Below the pieces are notes generated by a model. The model worked only from the letters and a program-made list of their open reading frames with translations, searched no databases and was not told where the DNA came from. This document shows, one piece after another, positions 1-10,974 of a stretch of DNA of 64,000 nucleotides. Both the position numbers and the translations under genes were made by a program. This stretch comes from Angiostrongylus vasorum (taxonomy: Eukaryota; Nematoda; Chromadorea; Rhabditida; Metastrongylidae). The stretch's first letter is position 1, and each line of letters starts with the position of its first letter. The DNA lies in the NCBI GenBank assembly GCA_018806985.1, contig JADANN010000200.1, positions 1-64,000 on the forward strand, written 5' to 3'.

Positions 1-59
1 TTGACCGTTCTTCATACTCTTTTGCTGTGAGCCGTTGCATAAAAACATTCATAATGGTA

Positions 60-345
60 ATTTCTTTTCATAATTTTGCCTACCGCAATTTTTCACTGCA
101 GGGTTTGGTGTGAAATAGAAGCACCACGATGCAGAGATATTTGCAAAAAGTGGACCCACTTGCCAAATCAAACCATGATTGTCCTTTACGAGTGCTCGTG
201 TATTACACACTGCACCACTGAGGTCCTTGCTTTGCGTTTCTCTCAGCAAGTTTTCTACCTAAGGCTGCCATCAGCAATCACCCGTCAGCTGTATTGATCT
301 GGTGAGCACAAATCGCCATTGAACTCAGTTAAGCTGTGGGTGTAG
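60..345. repeat. Palindromic hairpin repeat, copy H1
   Basis: Degenerate member of a palindromic family seen eight times in the window. The left arm carries the family signature: a tail close to 'tttgcctaccgc', then 'gtgaaata', then 'gcagagatatttgcaaaa'. It is followed by the shared central part 'atcagcaatcacccgtca'. It runs directly into copy H2. No coding capacity is seen; short open frames here are chance products of the repeat. Confidence 0.55.
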
Positions 346-700
346 TCGAAATCACAATGTTATCCTTTCATTTGCTGCCTACTTTAATTTTTTCAGGGTA
401 TGTTATGTTGTGAAATACAACTACAACGACGCTGAGATATCTGCAAAACTTTAACGCACGGGCTAGATTGGATCACGATTTGTGCTTCCCAGATTAATCC
501 CGCTGACAAGTAATTGCTGATGGCTGAGTTTGGTGGAAAATTAGCAAAGAGTAACGCAAAGCAAGGATAACGGTAAAGTGTGCAATACGCAACTTCCGGA
601 AAGGGTCATCGCGGTCAGATCCGGCTCTGGGTCCAAGTTTTGCGAATAACTCAGCATCGTTGTGGTTGTATTTCACATAGTACTGGAGTGATGGTGAAGG
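345..700. repeat. Palindromic hairpin repeat, copy H2
   Basis: Left arm near 375-445 ('tgctgcctactttaat', 'gttgtgaaatacaact', 'gctgagatatctgcaaaa'). The right arm near 640-690 is its inverted complement ('cagcatcgttgtggttgt', 'atttcacatagta'). The centre holds a strongly diverged pair of sequences, with 'ttgctgatggctgag' matching the inner part of better-preserved copies at 15.4 and 34.9 kb. Confidence 0.6.
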
Positions 701-884
701 CGTTATCCCCCGAAGGGGAGTAATAGCATGTTCGATCCCCCACCGCAGACTCCTGCCTTCTGGCTTTTTGCGAATATCACGGTACTATTGTGTAAAAAGA
801 TTATGCTTCAAAGAAACCTGACGAAGACGATGATTAATGATAGATTTGTTTCTGATGGCCTACTCATGTTCGAAGTTTCCATAT

Positions 885-1390
885 GTTAACTTTTTATTTA
901 CTGGGTTTTCACTCTTTTCATGACGAGTTATGAGGTGAAGTAGAATCACAAGGATCCTGAGATATGAGAAGAATTCAGAGTTCCAGTTTGGCTTCGCACC
1001 TGCGCCGACACTTATCAGGTATCCTTGCAGTTGTATATGGCAAAATTTCCAACTATAGACAAACAATAGGCGATAAATTAAACTCCAACTTTGTGATTTA
1101 GCTTCAGCTGAACTGGGACCAATCCCGATTTGTGCTCTCAGATCATCTCCATTGACTTGCGATTGCTGGTAGCAACGATAGAGTAAATTAGTGGACGAGA
1201 AAAAGGCAATGGATGAATTTCTGTTGGTGTTGTGGATAGCACTTGATCTCCTGGATGCGGTAATCGCGGATTCAAAGCTCATCTCGAGTTCCGACTTTTT
1301 CTCCTAAGTCAGTATTCATGTTGTTGTATTTCACGTAATACCATGCAATGAAAAAAAAAAAAAGAATAGGTAGTAAATAAAAGTTGGAAC
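885..1390. repeat. Palindromic hairpin repeat, copy H3
   Basis: About 500 bp with inverted ends. The left end has 'atgaggtgaagtagaatc' and 'cctgagatatgag'; the right end has 'gttgttgtatttcacgta' followed by an A-rich tail and 'ataggtagtaaataaaa'. The tail matches that of copies H4, H6 and H7 ('gataggcagcaaa'). Diverged, so probably old. Confidence 0.55.
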
Positions 1391-2395
1391 AATCACTTTC
1401 TTTTTCACGCACTTTTAACTGTGGCACCGCTAAATTACGGAAGTTTCTCTATTTTTTTCGCTTTCATGCCGAATTATATCGTGCCAGTAAAAGCGGTCGC
1501 TATGACGCAATCCTCATCACGGCGATTAGCGATAGGCGTACCATTCCGAAATCAAGTCGGGCGCAAAAGAATAAAACGTGCCCATTATCAACTCACGTAT
1601 CATCCAAACAATTTGTCGCCGACGAACAAACTGTCCTTATTTGTCCTCCCAACGTATTTCATGTATTTCGCTTCGCTAACAGGGTGTCTGATTGATGAGG
1701 TCTCTCAAACTGCGACTGCTTCTTGAGCTTATTACCACAGTTCTTTGTACTTTTGAAATTGGAACTGGATGTGGAGAAAAGTGCAAGTGGAATAAGGAGC
1801 TTTGAGAAAGTGTGGGGTTAATCAACACGACGACAAAAATTCCTTTTACGAGACCAGAAGATGTGACCACATGCTCAACCATCCTTAACTACCTGTCAAT
1901 GCCATCATTGGTATGGAACGATGCATATTAGCGCAATCAAATGTGTATTTGGTGGAATGTTTAAAGATTTATCCACTATTTAGTCCACATATTTGGTTCA
2001 GCTGGGTTTTTTAAAGTGAAGCTCTAATAGTACTCCGTTCTCCACTGTTTTTCTTTTTAATCATTTTATCCCAGTGCTTTTCTCAATAAAATGAAGTCTA
2101 AGTTTTGGTTTTTTCCACCTTCCTCCTTATTTTCGTCTCTATATTCTTCTCCGTGGAGAGTTTTTTTCGACATCAATATTTCTCTGCTGGGACAATTTCA
2201 ACTGTTTTCAGACATTGACCGAAAACACCATTCCTTTGCGGTAATGGGCAATGAAAGTGACGTCGTAGAAGTCTGCAATGTGTATGGTATAAGTAAAGGA
2301 TTTTCAGAACCAACATCCTACTATCATTTTATTAACCTTGTTTAATAAGTCAGTGTTTCTTTCCTAACAGAGACGAGGTTGGTAGTGACAAGATT
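1390..2395. other. No recognisable gene
   Basis: About 1 kb in which I see no domain, RNA gene or repeat I can name. Open frames of 60-100 codons occur on both strands, overlap one another and show no splice-consistent continuation or recognisable motif. Confidence 0.5.
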
Positions 2396-2399
2396 TATC

Positions 2400-4990
2400 C
2401 AACGCTTACTGACATTTCGGCTGCTTTCCCCTTTTTTGGAGCTTGCGGAGGTCAAATTAAAAGGCGATCTACTCAGTGAAACACTTTCATATGCCGAGCA
2501 AAAACATCTCGATACACACGTTTCATTTGCATAGTAAACAGCTTCCTTTAAACTCTCATCGTTCTTGCTGTGTCTTCCAGTTAGTGGGGAAAATCAACAT
2601 CATTACATGTGAGAGGAATGTGCCTGGTTCAGGTCAGAAAATCGGCGTGAGATACGGCGCGTGGTTATATGTGACCGACAAATGCTTCTACCGACTGTTC
2701 GAATTTGAAGAGGATATGGTTTGAGTATAAGTTCACCGACTTGGTGTTATTTTATGCGGACGCACAATGGTCTACCCGTATCGACAGTGTGTTCCTCCGC
2801 AGCCTCTTTACAAGGGATGAGATGAACCCTATTCGATAGCATGTAATCACCATCTGTACCGTCAAGGCGTATAGTCGAGTTTTTACGTTACACATGGACG
2901 GTCATACGAGCCGTTCCAAACTAGCCGGCGTTTTAGAGTACTCAATAGTAGTTCAACCACTATCATAGACTTCTTTAGACTGCCCTTCTTTAGCAATGCT
3001 TCATGGCTACACTCACTTCGTTGGAAATGAACGGTAGGATAAACGGGAACCTAATCTCATCAAAATTATCGTTTGGAGGCGTAGATTATCCTCTACACCT
3101 ATTGCTAGGAGCTGCCGTTTTGCAGACCATGGAAACGGCTACTCTTCACTCTAATTTCAATGATTCATGCTTCCGTCCACTTCTACCGTGAGCACTAGTG
3201 GCTGCTCGAAATTTGTTTCTAATCGTTTGGTTGTGCTGCCCTTTTAGGATAGATTAATGTGGGCGTTTGAAAGGAGAAGCTATTCTTTCTTAGGGTTCTC
3301 CCCAGTAAAATTTGTCGTCTGTAACTGTTAGTTTAGCAATTCGAAGAAATTGTAGCTAGCTGATATGCCTGCAACAGAGCAGTAGTCAGAGATCAGTGCA
3401 GGGGTTTCACCTTTAGATATGAACCCAATGGCAAGCCCTGGTGAAAGTCGCTTTACCACTGCACACCGTCCACTTTTGCGAAATGCTTCTTGGACCGTCT
3501 GAATGTTGAGCAGCTTAGGGATTTCTTTTGAGAGGGCCACCAGCTACCAAGTCGAGAAACCATATACGTTTATTACCGCATTATGGTGCATTAGGGGGCA
3601 CGAGTACTGCTTGCATAGCGGAGTCGTTTGACACGTTTGTATAAAGGTTTGCAATAGTAATATTGGTTTTTGGATGCCAAAGGGCCCCATAAGGTGCACG
3701 GTATTAGTGGGCGCGGTACGTAGGTGATCGAATAGCATCTGGGTAATCGCGAGACGGGTTGGTATGTGTTTCATCAACTGGTGAGGTGTTAGATTTATAA
3801 CTCAAGCTATTCTATGGCTGGACCATCTACACAACTGGTGATAGGTCTAACCTTGAACGTTGAGAAGTTGGTGGACGCGTGATCATCAACGTGTACTAAC
3901 TTATGTGTCTTAATAAATACAAGACCTGGAATTCTGGTATTTCGATGTTAAGATGAGAAATAACATACGGTTTTAAACATGGTACTCTTGCACCTTTAAT
4001 TCATTCTTTGTTCAGTTTTCGCTATTGGTTTTTGAATTCATTTTGAGATGGTCGGCGATGAAGGGAGGTCTTTAAGGTTTCATAACTGCATCTCAACGTC
4101 TAGCTCGTAACAAATCACCGTGATCTCCTCACATTCATCACCAGCTCATTGTCTAATAGTTTCTTACTCTAATTGCTCTCGAGCATGTTGAGTACCACAT
4201 TTTTGCTGGTTGAGGATAAAAGTAAACTTTTTTCTCGCGAGGATGGTCAAGGATTTCGAGAGTTTCAACCGAAAGGATGCGATAGTTGGTGTCTACTTAT
4301 CCATGCGGAACTTACTGTCTAAGGAACACTCGAGGAGAAGGAAGTGGCGAAATCTCTAGTCTAGCTTGGTTACTCTGAACGCTGCGCTACACACACGAGG
4401 AAAACGCTGACTGATACGGAGGCTTTTAAAGAACCTTTCAACCTCCTCGAGCGCTCATTTCATTATCTGCAAAAGCGTTTTTAAGCCACTGCCTTTTGAC
4501 GTTGAAACTTACTTTCTGTTTTTTATATGGAATTCCTAGAACTGGCGTATCCTAAAATTTTACCGCAAAGGTGGATAAAGTGATCTCCAGCCCAAACTCT
4601 ATTCGAGATTTATGGTAGACCGTAATCACAAGCTGCCAAGCGGCGGAGATCCGAGAAAACACAAGCGCTCCTTACGACATTCCAACGAAAGAAAATCTTA
4701 CAAAATCGGCAAATTATCAGCTACATGAAGGTTGTGTTGCTGTCCGCATTACTGTTCTTAATTGGCGAAGATGGGCCATTCAAATATTCAAGTGCTCTAA
4801 CCTTTTCGGACTGGAATTTCTTGTTTTTAAGACGGTGTCGAAATCGCGACGTCTCTTTGCTACCGATGCGTACAGTTCTTCCACGTCATCGTCTCTGTAT
4901 CAGCAATAGTTCTAATAGTTTGAGTAGTCATGAAGTATCGAAAAGTGCTTATTTTTTTACTACAATGTAAAAGTATGATTTTATTTGTTT
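2400..4990 (-). mobile_element. Penelope-like retroelement remnant, copy A
   Basis: Heavily decayed Penelope-like element read on the minus strand. Around 3780-3330 it encodes pieces of the reverse transcriptase, including residues like RLSPGLAIGFIS, the counterpart of RLAPSLAIEFMS in the better copy at 54.9-55.3 kb. DNA at 2800-3200 aligns by eye with copy E at 52.35-52.95 kb, and DNA at 4010-4340 aligns with 53.83-54.13 kb, so most of the element is present but frameshifted. At 2410-2460 a degenerate reverse copy of the hammerhead-like end motif ('catttcggctgctttcc') lies at the expected 3' side. No intact reading frame survives. Confidence 0.7.
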
Positions 4991-5294
4991 GTCTTTCGCT
5001 GTACAGCAATTATGGATAATTATCTGCGCAACTGCATGTGCGTATAGAGTGGAAGCAACATGTAGTCCGCAACGCACTCAGACGTCGTTCAATCTTGCTT
5101 CTCGGAAGACCAAGCAATGAACTCTCTGGGTTAGGCAAATTGTTACCAAATTCGTCTGGGACAATAGAATTGGAAGTTTGATACATCCGTAGGCATCACA
5201 AGTGGTGGTACAGGGCTAGTAATGTATTTACTTGGTTAATCGGACAGCCCGTCCTCACTTGTTACACGAGCCCAGCCTATTCTCCATTTTCTAG

Positions 5295-5610
5295 GGTTTT
5301 GCTAGTTTGGCCATTTTATTATCCTGCAGCCCTCGAGGTTAGCGTGGCCAACGTCTACCCCACGTCGTCACCAGCACAGCGAATCCCCGCCCTTGTGGAC
5401 CAGAGCGAAATTTGCCACCGTGCGACTAGGTTACTACCAGGGCGATGGTGGATCCTGGTATTGGCTTACTCTTGGCTGGAATTCGTGTTGGAAACGCTGT
5501 GCTCTGCTTAAGGGGTCCTGCCAGGGTGATGAATTCTCCAGCTGTCCATCGCAGCCTGACTCCCAAGAACACCTCACAGCCACGATGAGGCAGTGAACCG
5601 TTGCGAGGGG
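5295..5610 (+). repeat. Unidentified interspersed repeat, copy 1
   Basis: GC-richer block (positions 5340-5590). It matches the reverse complement of 47.40-47.72 kb over most of its length, for example 'cagagcgaaatttgccacc' here and 'cagaggggagatttgccac' there, 'ggtggatcc', and 'cccaagaacacctc'. Open frames of about 70 codons cross it but are not conserved between copies. It may be an untranslated leader of an RTE-type element; that is inference only. Confidence 0.6.
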
Positions 5611-5839
5611 GGAAGTAAAGAGTTGCGAATATTACTGTACTTCGCGACAGTAATATTACGTTGCCAAATTACTATCAAAGTGAGAGGTGGTACTCAGGTT
5701 CATCTAGCCCCTATTCCTTCCGAGGTGGGGAAATTGGTATAGGGGTTGTCCAGAAAAAGACACTCTCAGCGATCCAATTTGGAAGACACCATCCTCACTA
5801 TCTCAGTAGTCCAAGGAGAATCGACTCGACCCGCATTCA

Positions 5840-5965
5840 ATCAATTTCAAAACGAAATGAAAATCCTCAAGCAGTGGCCGTAAGCCACACGTAAAAAGGT
5901 CGGAAGACCTTCGTGAATGATGGATGCCAGAAAACGAATGGAATGTGAGAAATGTAGAGATCCGC
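5840..5965 (+). repeat. Short dispersed repeat
   Basis: Contains 'gaaaatcctcaagcagt', then 'aagccacacgtaaaaagg' and 'ggatgccagaaaa'. Related stretches occur at 22525-22620, 35945-36045 and, inverted, around 49800-49875, with the core 'aatcctcaaKgagcag'. Function and class are unknown. Confidence 0.4.
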
Positions 5966-6344
5966 ACAGAAGGCGTGAAGAGGGGGTCATGTAAAATAAA
6001 ATATGATAGAATTATGTCTTTAAAGATGCTCTCTCTCTCTCTATGCTTCGGTAAAGAGCAGAAAGCATGCATTGTATTTCAAAACTGATTTTAGTCTAGC
6101 CTCGGCATTAACAATCCGAAGGATAGGGGGCGCCGGGTTAAAGGGGGGCCACGCGCAAGGAACTCGCTCAAAAACGGTTTTTAAGTAGGGAAAAAAATGG
6201 TAAAAAAAGCGACGAACTTGGAGGTGACGAGAACGGTAGCGTCGCGGCACTCGACGAGATGACTAGGGCAAAAACTACGTTCACGCGCCAGTAATTCCCC
6301 TCAAAACTCGGATTTCATCACGCAGACGCAATATTAAATATTTA

Positions 6345-6540
6345 AATATCGTGCGGACGAGTTACCTTGGTGGACGAGTTGCGGTAGTGGACGAGTTACT
6401 GTAGCCGCGAACGAGTTGCCCGGCACAGACTTGGAAAACGAGATTTTAAGTGCGCGAGGTCACTTTCAGCACGAAGCAGTACTAACGGACGAACTACCGT
6501 GGTGCGGACGAGTTTCTGTGGCGTGGACGAGTTGTCCGTT
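6345..6540 (+). repeat. Degenerate GGACGAGTT satellite
   Basis: The 9-mer GGACGAGTT or a one- or two-base variant starts at 6355, 6372, 6389, 6409, 6487, 6506 and 6525. Spacing is 17-20 bp inside two clusters, with different linkers. It sits immediately outside the left end of the fold-back element at 6.54 kb. Confidence 0.6.
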
Positions 6541-9285
6541 CCAAGGGGCCAACGCTTGGCCGTCTTCATCTTCATCAGAGCAGATGATTCGAGTCCGTGG
6601 TCCACAGTAGTTAGCCTTCTCGATATGGCGTCTTCGTCGTCGGATCGAGTTCAATGGAGTATCTCTCGAATGAGTCAATGTCACCAAGAAAAACTCCTTT
6701 ATACGTTCTTGTTGATGATGATTGTCTGTCAAGGATAATCTGCTTTTCAACGGACTCCATCCTGCAGCACTCGGTGTTATTTTAGCTGGCACAGAGCTTA
6801 TAACAAATCAGCATTTACTATTTCATTTTATCTGATTTGATTTTTTTTATGAACCCGTGTTATCTTAATAGTTCAAAAAAAGTGTTAACTATTAATGTAA
6901 AGGGTAAGTGGCGGTCAGCTTGAAGAATATTCCACTCGCTATTTAAAAAGAACAAAGGTTCGAGACTCATGAAAGCAGCCCACATAGCTTTTCACGGTAA
7001 TCGCACTTCAGTTTGCATTATATTTCAACAAATTAGAATTTCGCAGACTAAAGCTCCTTTCAGTCAATGAATTTAAATTCTAATACAGTCTTCATCCCTG
7101 CTACTGAACGTCAAGGCAAACTTATACACGTTAGTAAAAAAAAAGTGTAGTCTATTAAAAAAAACATCTCGCTTTGGCTGTGTACATGGCATTCATTATA
7201 AATTGCGTGGCATAATCTTCTATTCTACCATTTTAGCACAGAATTTCTACATCTCTCATAGGATGGTGCCTATGGGGAAAGGATTAAAAGCGCTTCCATC
7301 CAGTGGTCGAAATGCTCGCATTGGCCCTTACCAGTTGTCTTCTTGGAAAAACAATACCATAGAAGAAAAAAGTTCCCACTTGACAAATTGTCATCAGCTC
7401 CAAGGCCAGAAAACGCCGGAAAACACGATTTTCGCCACGCCGACGCTATTTCCAGCCGGTTGTCACTACTACCAGACTGTCAATGCAACGCAGCCGAGTT
7501 TCCCGGGCGAGGACGAGTCATACGGCCACGAGTTGCAAAAATCGCCAAAACCGCGAAAAAAATGCGAAAAATGCGAGAAACGCGGAAAATCGAAAAAATG
7601 CCCAAATCTCGAAAAAAGAATAAGAACGCGAAGAACGCCGAAACGCTGGAAAAGTCGTCGGATCCTCTAAACTCGGGCCAAGCCTAAGCCTAAACCTATG
7701 CTGCTGTGAAATCCACTGAAATACACATCGACAGTGAAGTATGTATGAGTCTTTGATAAAGTCGGCGACACATGGATGGAGACTGGAAAATGCGACCGTC
7801 AGAACTTGTTAGCTTTTTTGCAGCTGAAATAAATGATCTGTATTCTCTACATTAAACGCGTGATGAATCACGGGATGATACTCGCAAACATCATCATACT
7901 GCATTGTACTGTAAGCAATCTAACGGGACGGTAGCGTAACCAGAATTCGAACTGCTTGCAATGAAATTCAAGGGCTTTTCCGAAGTATTTTTGTGATCTT
8001 GCAAACAACGTTAGTGGTTCTTGCTCTTCCGGAGGTCAATGGGTAGTAATATGTAGTGCTGTTGTAGTGATGCCGTTTTTCACAATCACAGTGGTGTTCG
8101 ACCCATTACCGCGTCCACCAAGCCTTTTATCCCTGCACAGTCGACGAATCCGTAGAACATTTGTCCTGGAACAAGTCCCTCCCCATATAAGCGACATGAA
8201 GACAATGTACCAACAGTATCCGAGGACTCCTAGGAAGTCTGATCGACCAGTGTTCAACGACATGCAAAAAAAAGACAACAGCCGAATACATACGACAAAT
8301 GTTCGAAAATCTCCGTGTTTGATTTGTGCGAGGAAACGAATAGAAAGAAAAAAGCGCTGTAACCAGCGCAAACGTGAGGAAGAGTCCTGAGAAATCTCTT
8401 GCCTTTTACCTAATCTTGGCGGACAGCCAGAATTTAATTTAAATTACGCTCACAAAACGATGGCTGAAATCAGCGTTTGAAGCATCTGTTTTGGCGCTGT
8501 GGATTCAAAGTGAGCAACGTTCCGATCCGTGCCAGTTCCCTGAGTTGCTCTCCACCAACGTAAAAATTTGGTCGTCCATTACCGATTTCCATGGAAGCGA
8601 CAAGTTTTCTACGTAATGAGATTCTGTATGCTTAATCAGAAAACTTTTTTTGTTACAAACACGAAGCAGTCTTGTCGATCATCCTGCTTTCCCTCGGAAA
8701 CTCTTACTGTATTACAAATTAGAGCTAGGGCCGCATGTAGTGTTTCGCAGTGTTCTACACCTAAGACGTCTTCCGTAGCCATTTCCCCCATAGGCACCAT
8801 CCAATGAGAGATGTAGAAATTCTTTGCTAAAATGGTAGAATAGAAGATTGTGCCACGCAATTTACAATGAATGCCATGTACACAGCCAAAGCGAAGTTTT
8901 TTTTTATAGACAACACTCAAGAAATAATATGGGCCACTTTCACGAGTCGTAATTGCTCGAACCTTCATTCTTTTAAAATGGTAAGTGAAATATTTTTCAA
9001 ACCGACCGTCATTTACCCTTTAAATTAATAGCTGCTGGACGGAGTGTCCGTTTACAAGCAGGTCATTTCCTGACAGACAATCGTCATCAACAAGAACGTA
9101 TAAAAGGAGTTTTTCTTTGTGAGATTAACTCACTCGAGAGATGCTCCACTGAACTCCACTGGATTGAATTGAACTCGGTCCTAAGACGAAGACGCCATAT
9201 CGAGAAGACGAATGACTCTGGACCATGGAATCGAATCATCGGCTCTCATGAAGACGAAGACGTCCAAACGTTAGCCGAGTAAGCA
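6540..9285. mobile_element. 2.7-kb fold-back element
   Basis: Two inverted arms, 6540-7300 and 8775-9285, flank a unique interior. Matching blocks by eye: 'tctcgatatggcgtcttc' and its complement at 9187-9204; 'ctttggctgtgtacatgg' at 7172 and its complement at 8878-8895; 'tagcacagaatttctaca' at 7234 and its near-complement at 8812-8829. Each outer end carries a variant of the hammerhead-like motif. No transposase is visible, so it is probably non-autonomous. The same terminal family makes the shorter elements at 24.9-25.3 and 62.2-62.5 kb. Confidence 0.7.
7203..7673 (+). other. Unrecognised basic ORF inside fold-back element
   Basis: 155-codon open frame that starts in the left fold-back arm and runs into the unique interior. 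From residue ~110 it is extremely basic and purine-rich on the DNA level, with KKCEKCEKRGKSKKCPN followed by alternating K/R runs. I recognise no domain. The lysine/arginine tract reflects a simple repeat-like DNA pattern ('gcgaaaaatgcga'), which argues for low-complexity sequence rather than a protein. No upstream exon or promoter can be argued for. Confidence 0.2.
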
Positions 9286-9384
9286 TCTTTATCAACTCTA
9301 GGTTATCTTCATGATCAAGGAGAGTGAAGTCTTCTTTGCAAACGTACAAAGGAATCTCAGCTGTTAAAATACTCTAGTTATAAA

Positions 9385-9990
9385 AAAATTCGAGGTCGAG
9401 GATATCCTTCTGCCATTGACGACGGTGACATGTGGGCATTGGTGAAGGCAAACATGAGCATAACTGTATTTCAAGTACGTCGGAGTGTGTAAAAAAAATT
9501 AGATAGTCGGGGGAGCTAAATGAATGGATGCCGCACAAATTGAATGACAGTCAAAGAATCGCCGTTTTGAGGCATCACCGGACATCTTCTGCTCAACCAG
9601 AACCAATAGATTCTCGACCGCATTGTGACGTTAGACCTGAAACGGAACCATTACAGTAATTGAGGGTGGATAGTTTAGTGGCTGCACAATGATGATGTTC
9701 CGCAAAAATTCGCAAGACCTAAATTCCCTCAAGAGAAGCTTTTGCTGATTGTTTGGTGGTGTACTGCTGGTTTGACCCACCACAGCTTCTTGAATCTGAC
9801 TGGAACGATTGCAGATGAGGGGTGTGGCGAGCAATTCGACGAAATGCATCAGAAACTTCAACGGCTGTACCTTGCATTGATCAACAAAACGGGCCAATCC
9901 TTTTACAAGGAAACACCCGACAACGCCTCGAATAAACCACTCTACGGTTGTTGAATGGGCCCAGCTACTAAAACGTTTTTCATCCGCCAT
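9385..9990 (+). pseudogene. Mariner transposase remnant M1
   Basis: Frameshifted remains of a mariner-family (IS630/Tc1/mariner) transposase on the plus strand. Recognisable pieces in order: the linker before the catalytic core (GRGYPSAIDDGDMWALVK, about 9392-9445), the KNRRFE block (9556-9573), the LIVWWC..GLTHHSFLNL block (about 9743-9800), and IADEGCGEQFDEMHQKLQ further on. Many stop codons and shifts; the D,D34D catalytic set is not intact. It lies just outside the fold-back element. Confidence 0.75.
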
Positions 9991-9999
9991 GCTAGCTAC

Positions 10000-10405
10000 T
10001 GGCTAGTTCTATCAACTAGAACTTTTTTCATGCATCTCCATATCTGTGAGAAAAAACCAAGAAAAAATGCCTCAGAAACCAAAATGAGGCTAAACTGCCT
10101 TCGATAATTTCACCGCCCCCAGAAGACCAAAATTTTGAGCAATGGGTAAAAGTAAGCCTTTTTTCGGTCACAAAATTATGCATATTCCAATGGGATTTCT
10201 TTTTTTAACGGAGTTTACTTCGAGCTGAGATGTGCCACTCTAAAAAATGCAAAGTGAAATTGGCCTTTATTTTCGGGAGGACTCAATATAAAGACATTAC
10301 AAGAACTTTAGAACCAGTTAACAGAGATGAACATCAGCAGATATTGCAGCTCATTTTATAGAAACTGGTAGAAAATTGCTTATGTAGTAAATTTGGAGGT
10401 ACTTA
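10000..10405. other. No recognisable gene
   Basis: AT-rich stretch between the mariner remnant and a microsatellite. It may hold 5' sequence or a first exon of the chemoreceptor that starts downstream, but I could not identify one. Confidence 0.4.
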
Positions 10406-10410
10406 ATATC

Positions 10411-10475
10411 GACACACACACGCACGCACGCACGCATGCACGCACGCACGCACGCACGTACGCATACACACACGT
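10411..10475 (+). repeat. (CACG)n microsatellite
   Basis: CACACACG/CACG repeat units with 'catg', 'tacg' and 'cata' interruptions. It directly precedes a SINE copy. Confidence 0.85.
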
Positions 10476-10484
10476 GAGGTCAGT

Positions 10485-10705
10485 CCCCCACGCATGTAGC
10501 TCACCAAGCCTTCCATCCCTCCGGAAATGTCAAATTGGAACCAAACCTTTCTGTTAAGGTAGCAGTGGCTCGATAAATCGGTAGGCCACCGCTTTTCATT
10601 GTAAAAGTCAGATATACATTCAATTATCTCCAAACGGTACTTAATGAAGTCGAATGCATGGCGCATCCCTCAGGGGTTTGATCAACGGCGACAGCTTTAT
10701 CCTTT
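10485..10705 (+). mobile_element. tRNA-derived SINE, 5'-truncated copy
   Basis: Shares the body of the SINE at 11.85 kb: 'tcggtaggccaccgc', 'gatatacattcaattatc', 'gtcgaatgcatggcgcat', and the 3' end 'agctttatccttt'. The tRNA-like head with its internal promoter is missing or unrecognisable. Confidence 0.7.
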
Positions 10706-10974
10706 ATTTTATCCTTCATACAAAATATGGACCCCGTATGAATATGATAATCGACCCCTGACAACGTTGAAAAGTAGAGGACTTGTTCTGCGAGGAGAAC
10801 GATTGTCTCTATAGAAGCCACGTAATGTTAAAAATTTCGTGCACTCATAGAAGTGCGATAATTACGATAAAAACGTTCATTTCTACTTTTTGGGCTCCTT
10901 GGCGTAATCAAATTTAAGTTATGCATAGATAATTTAAAATGGAGAGGGTTTTTACATGATAAATGTGTTTTCAG

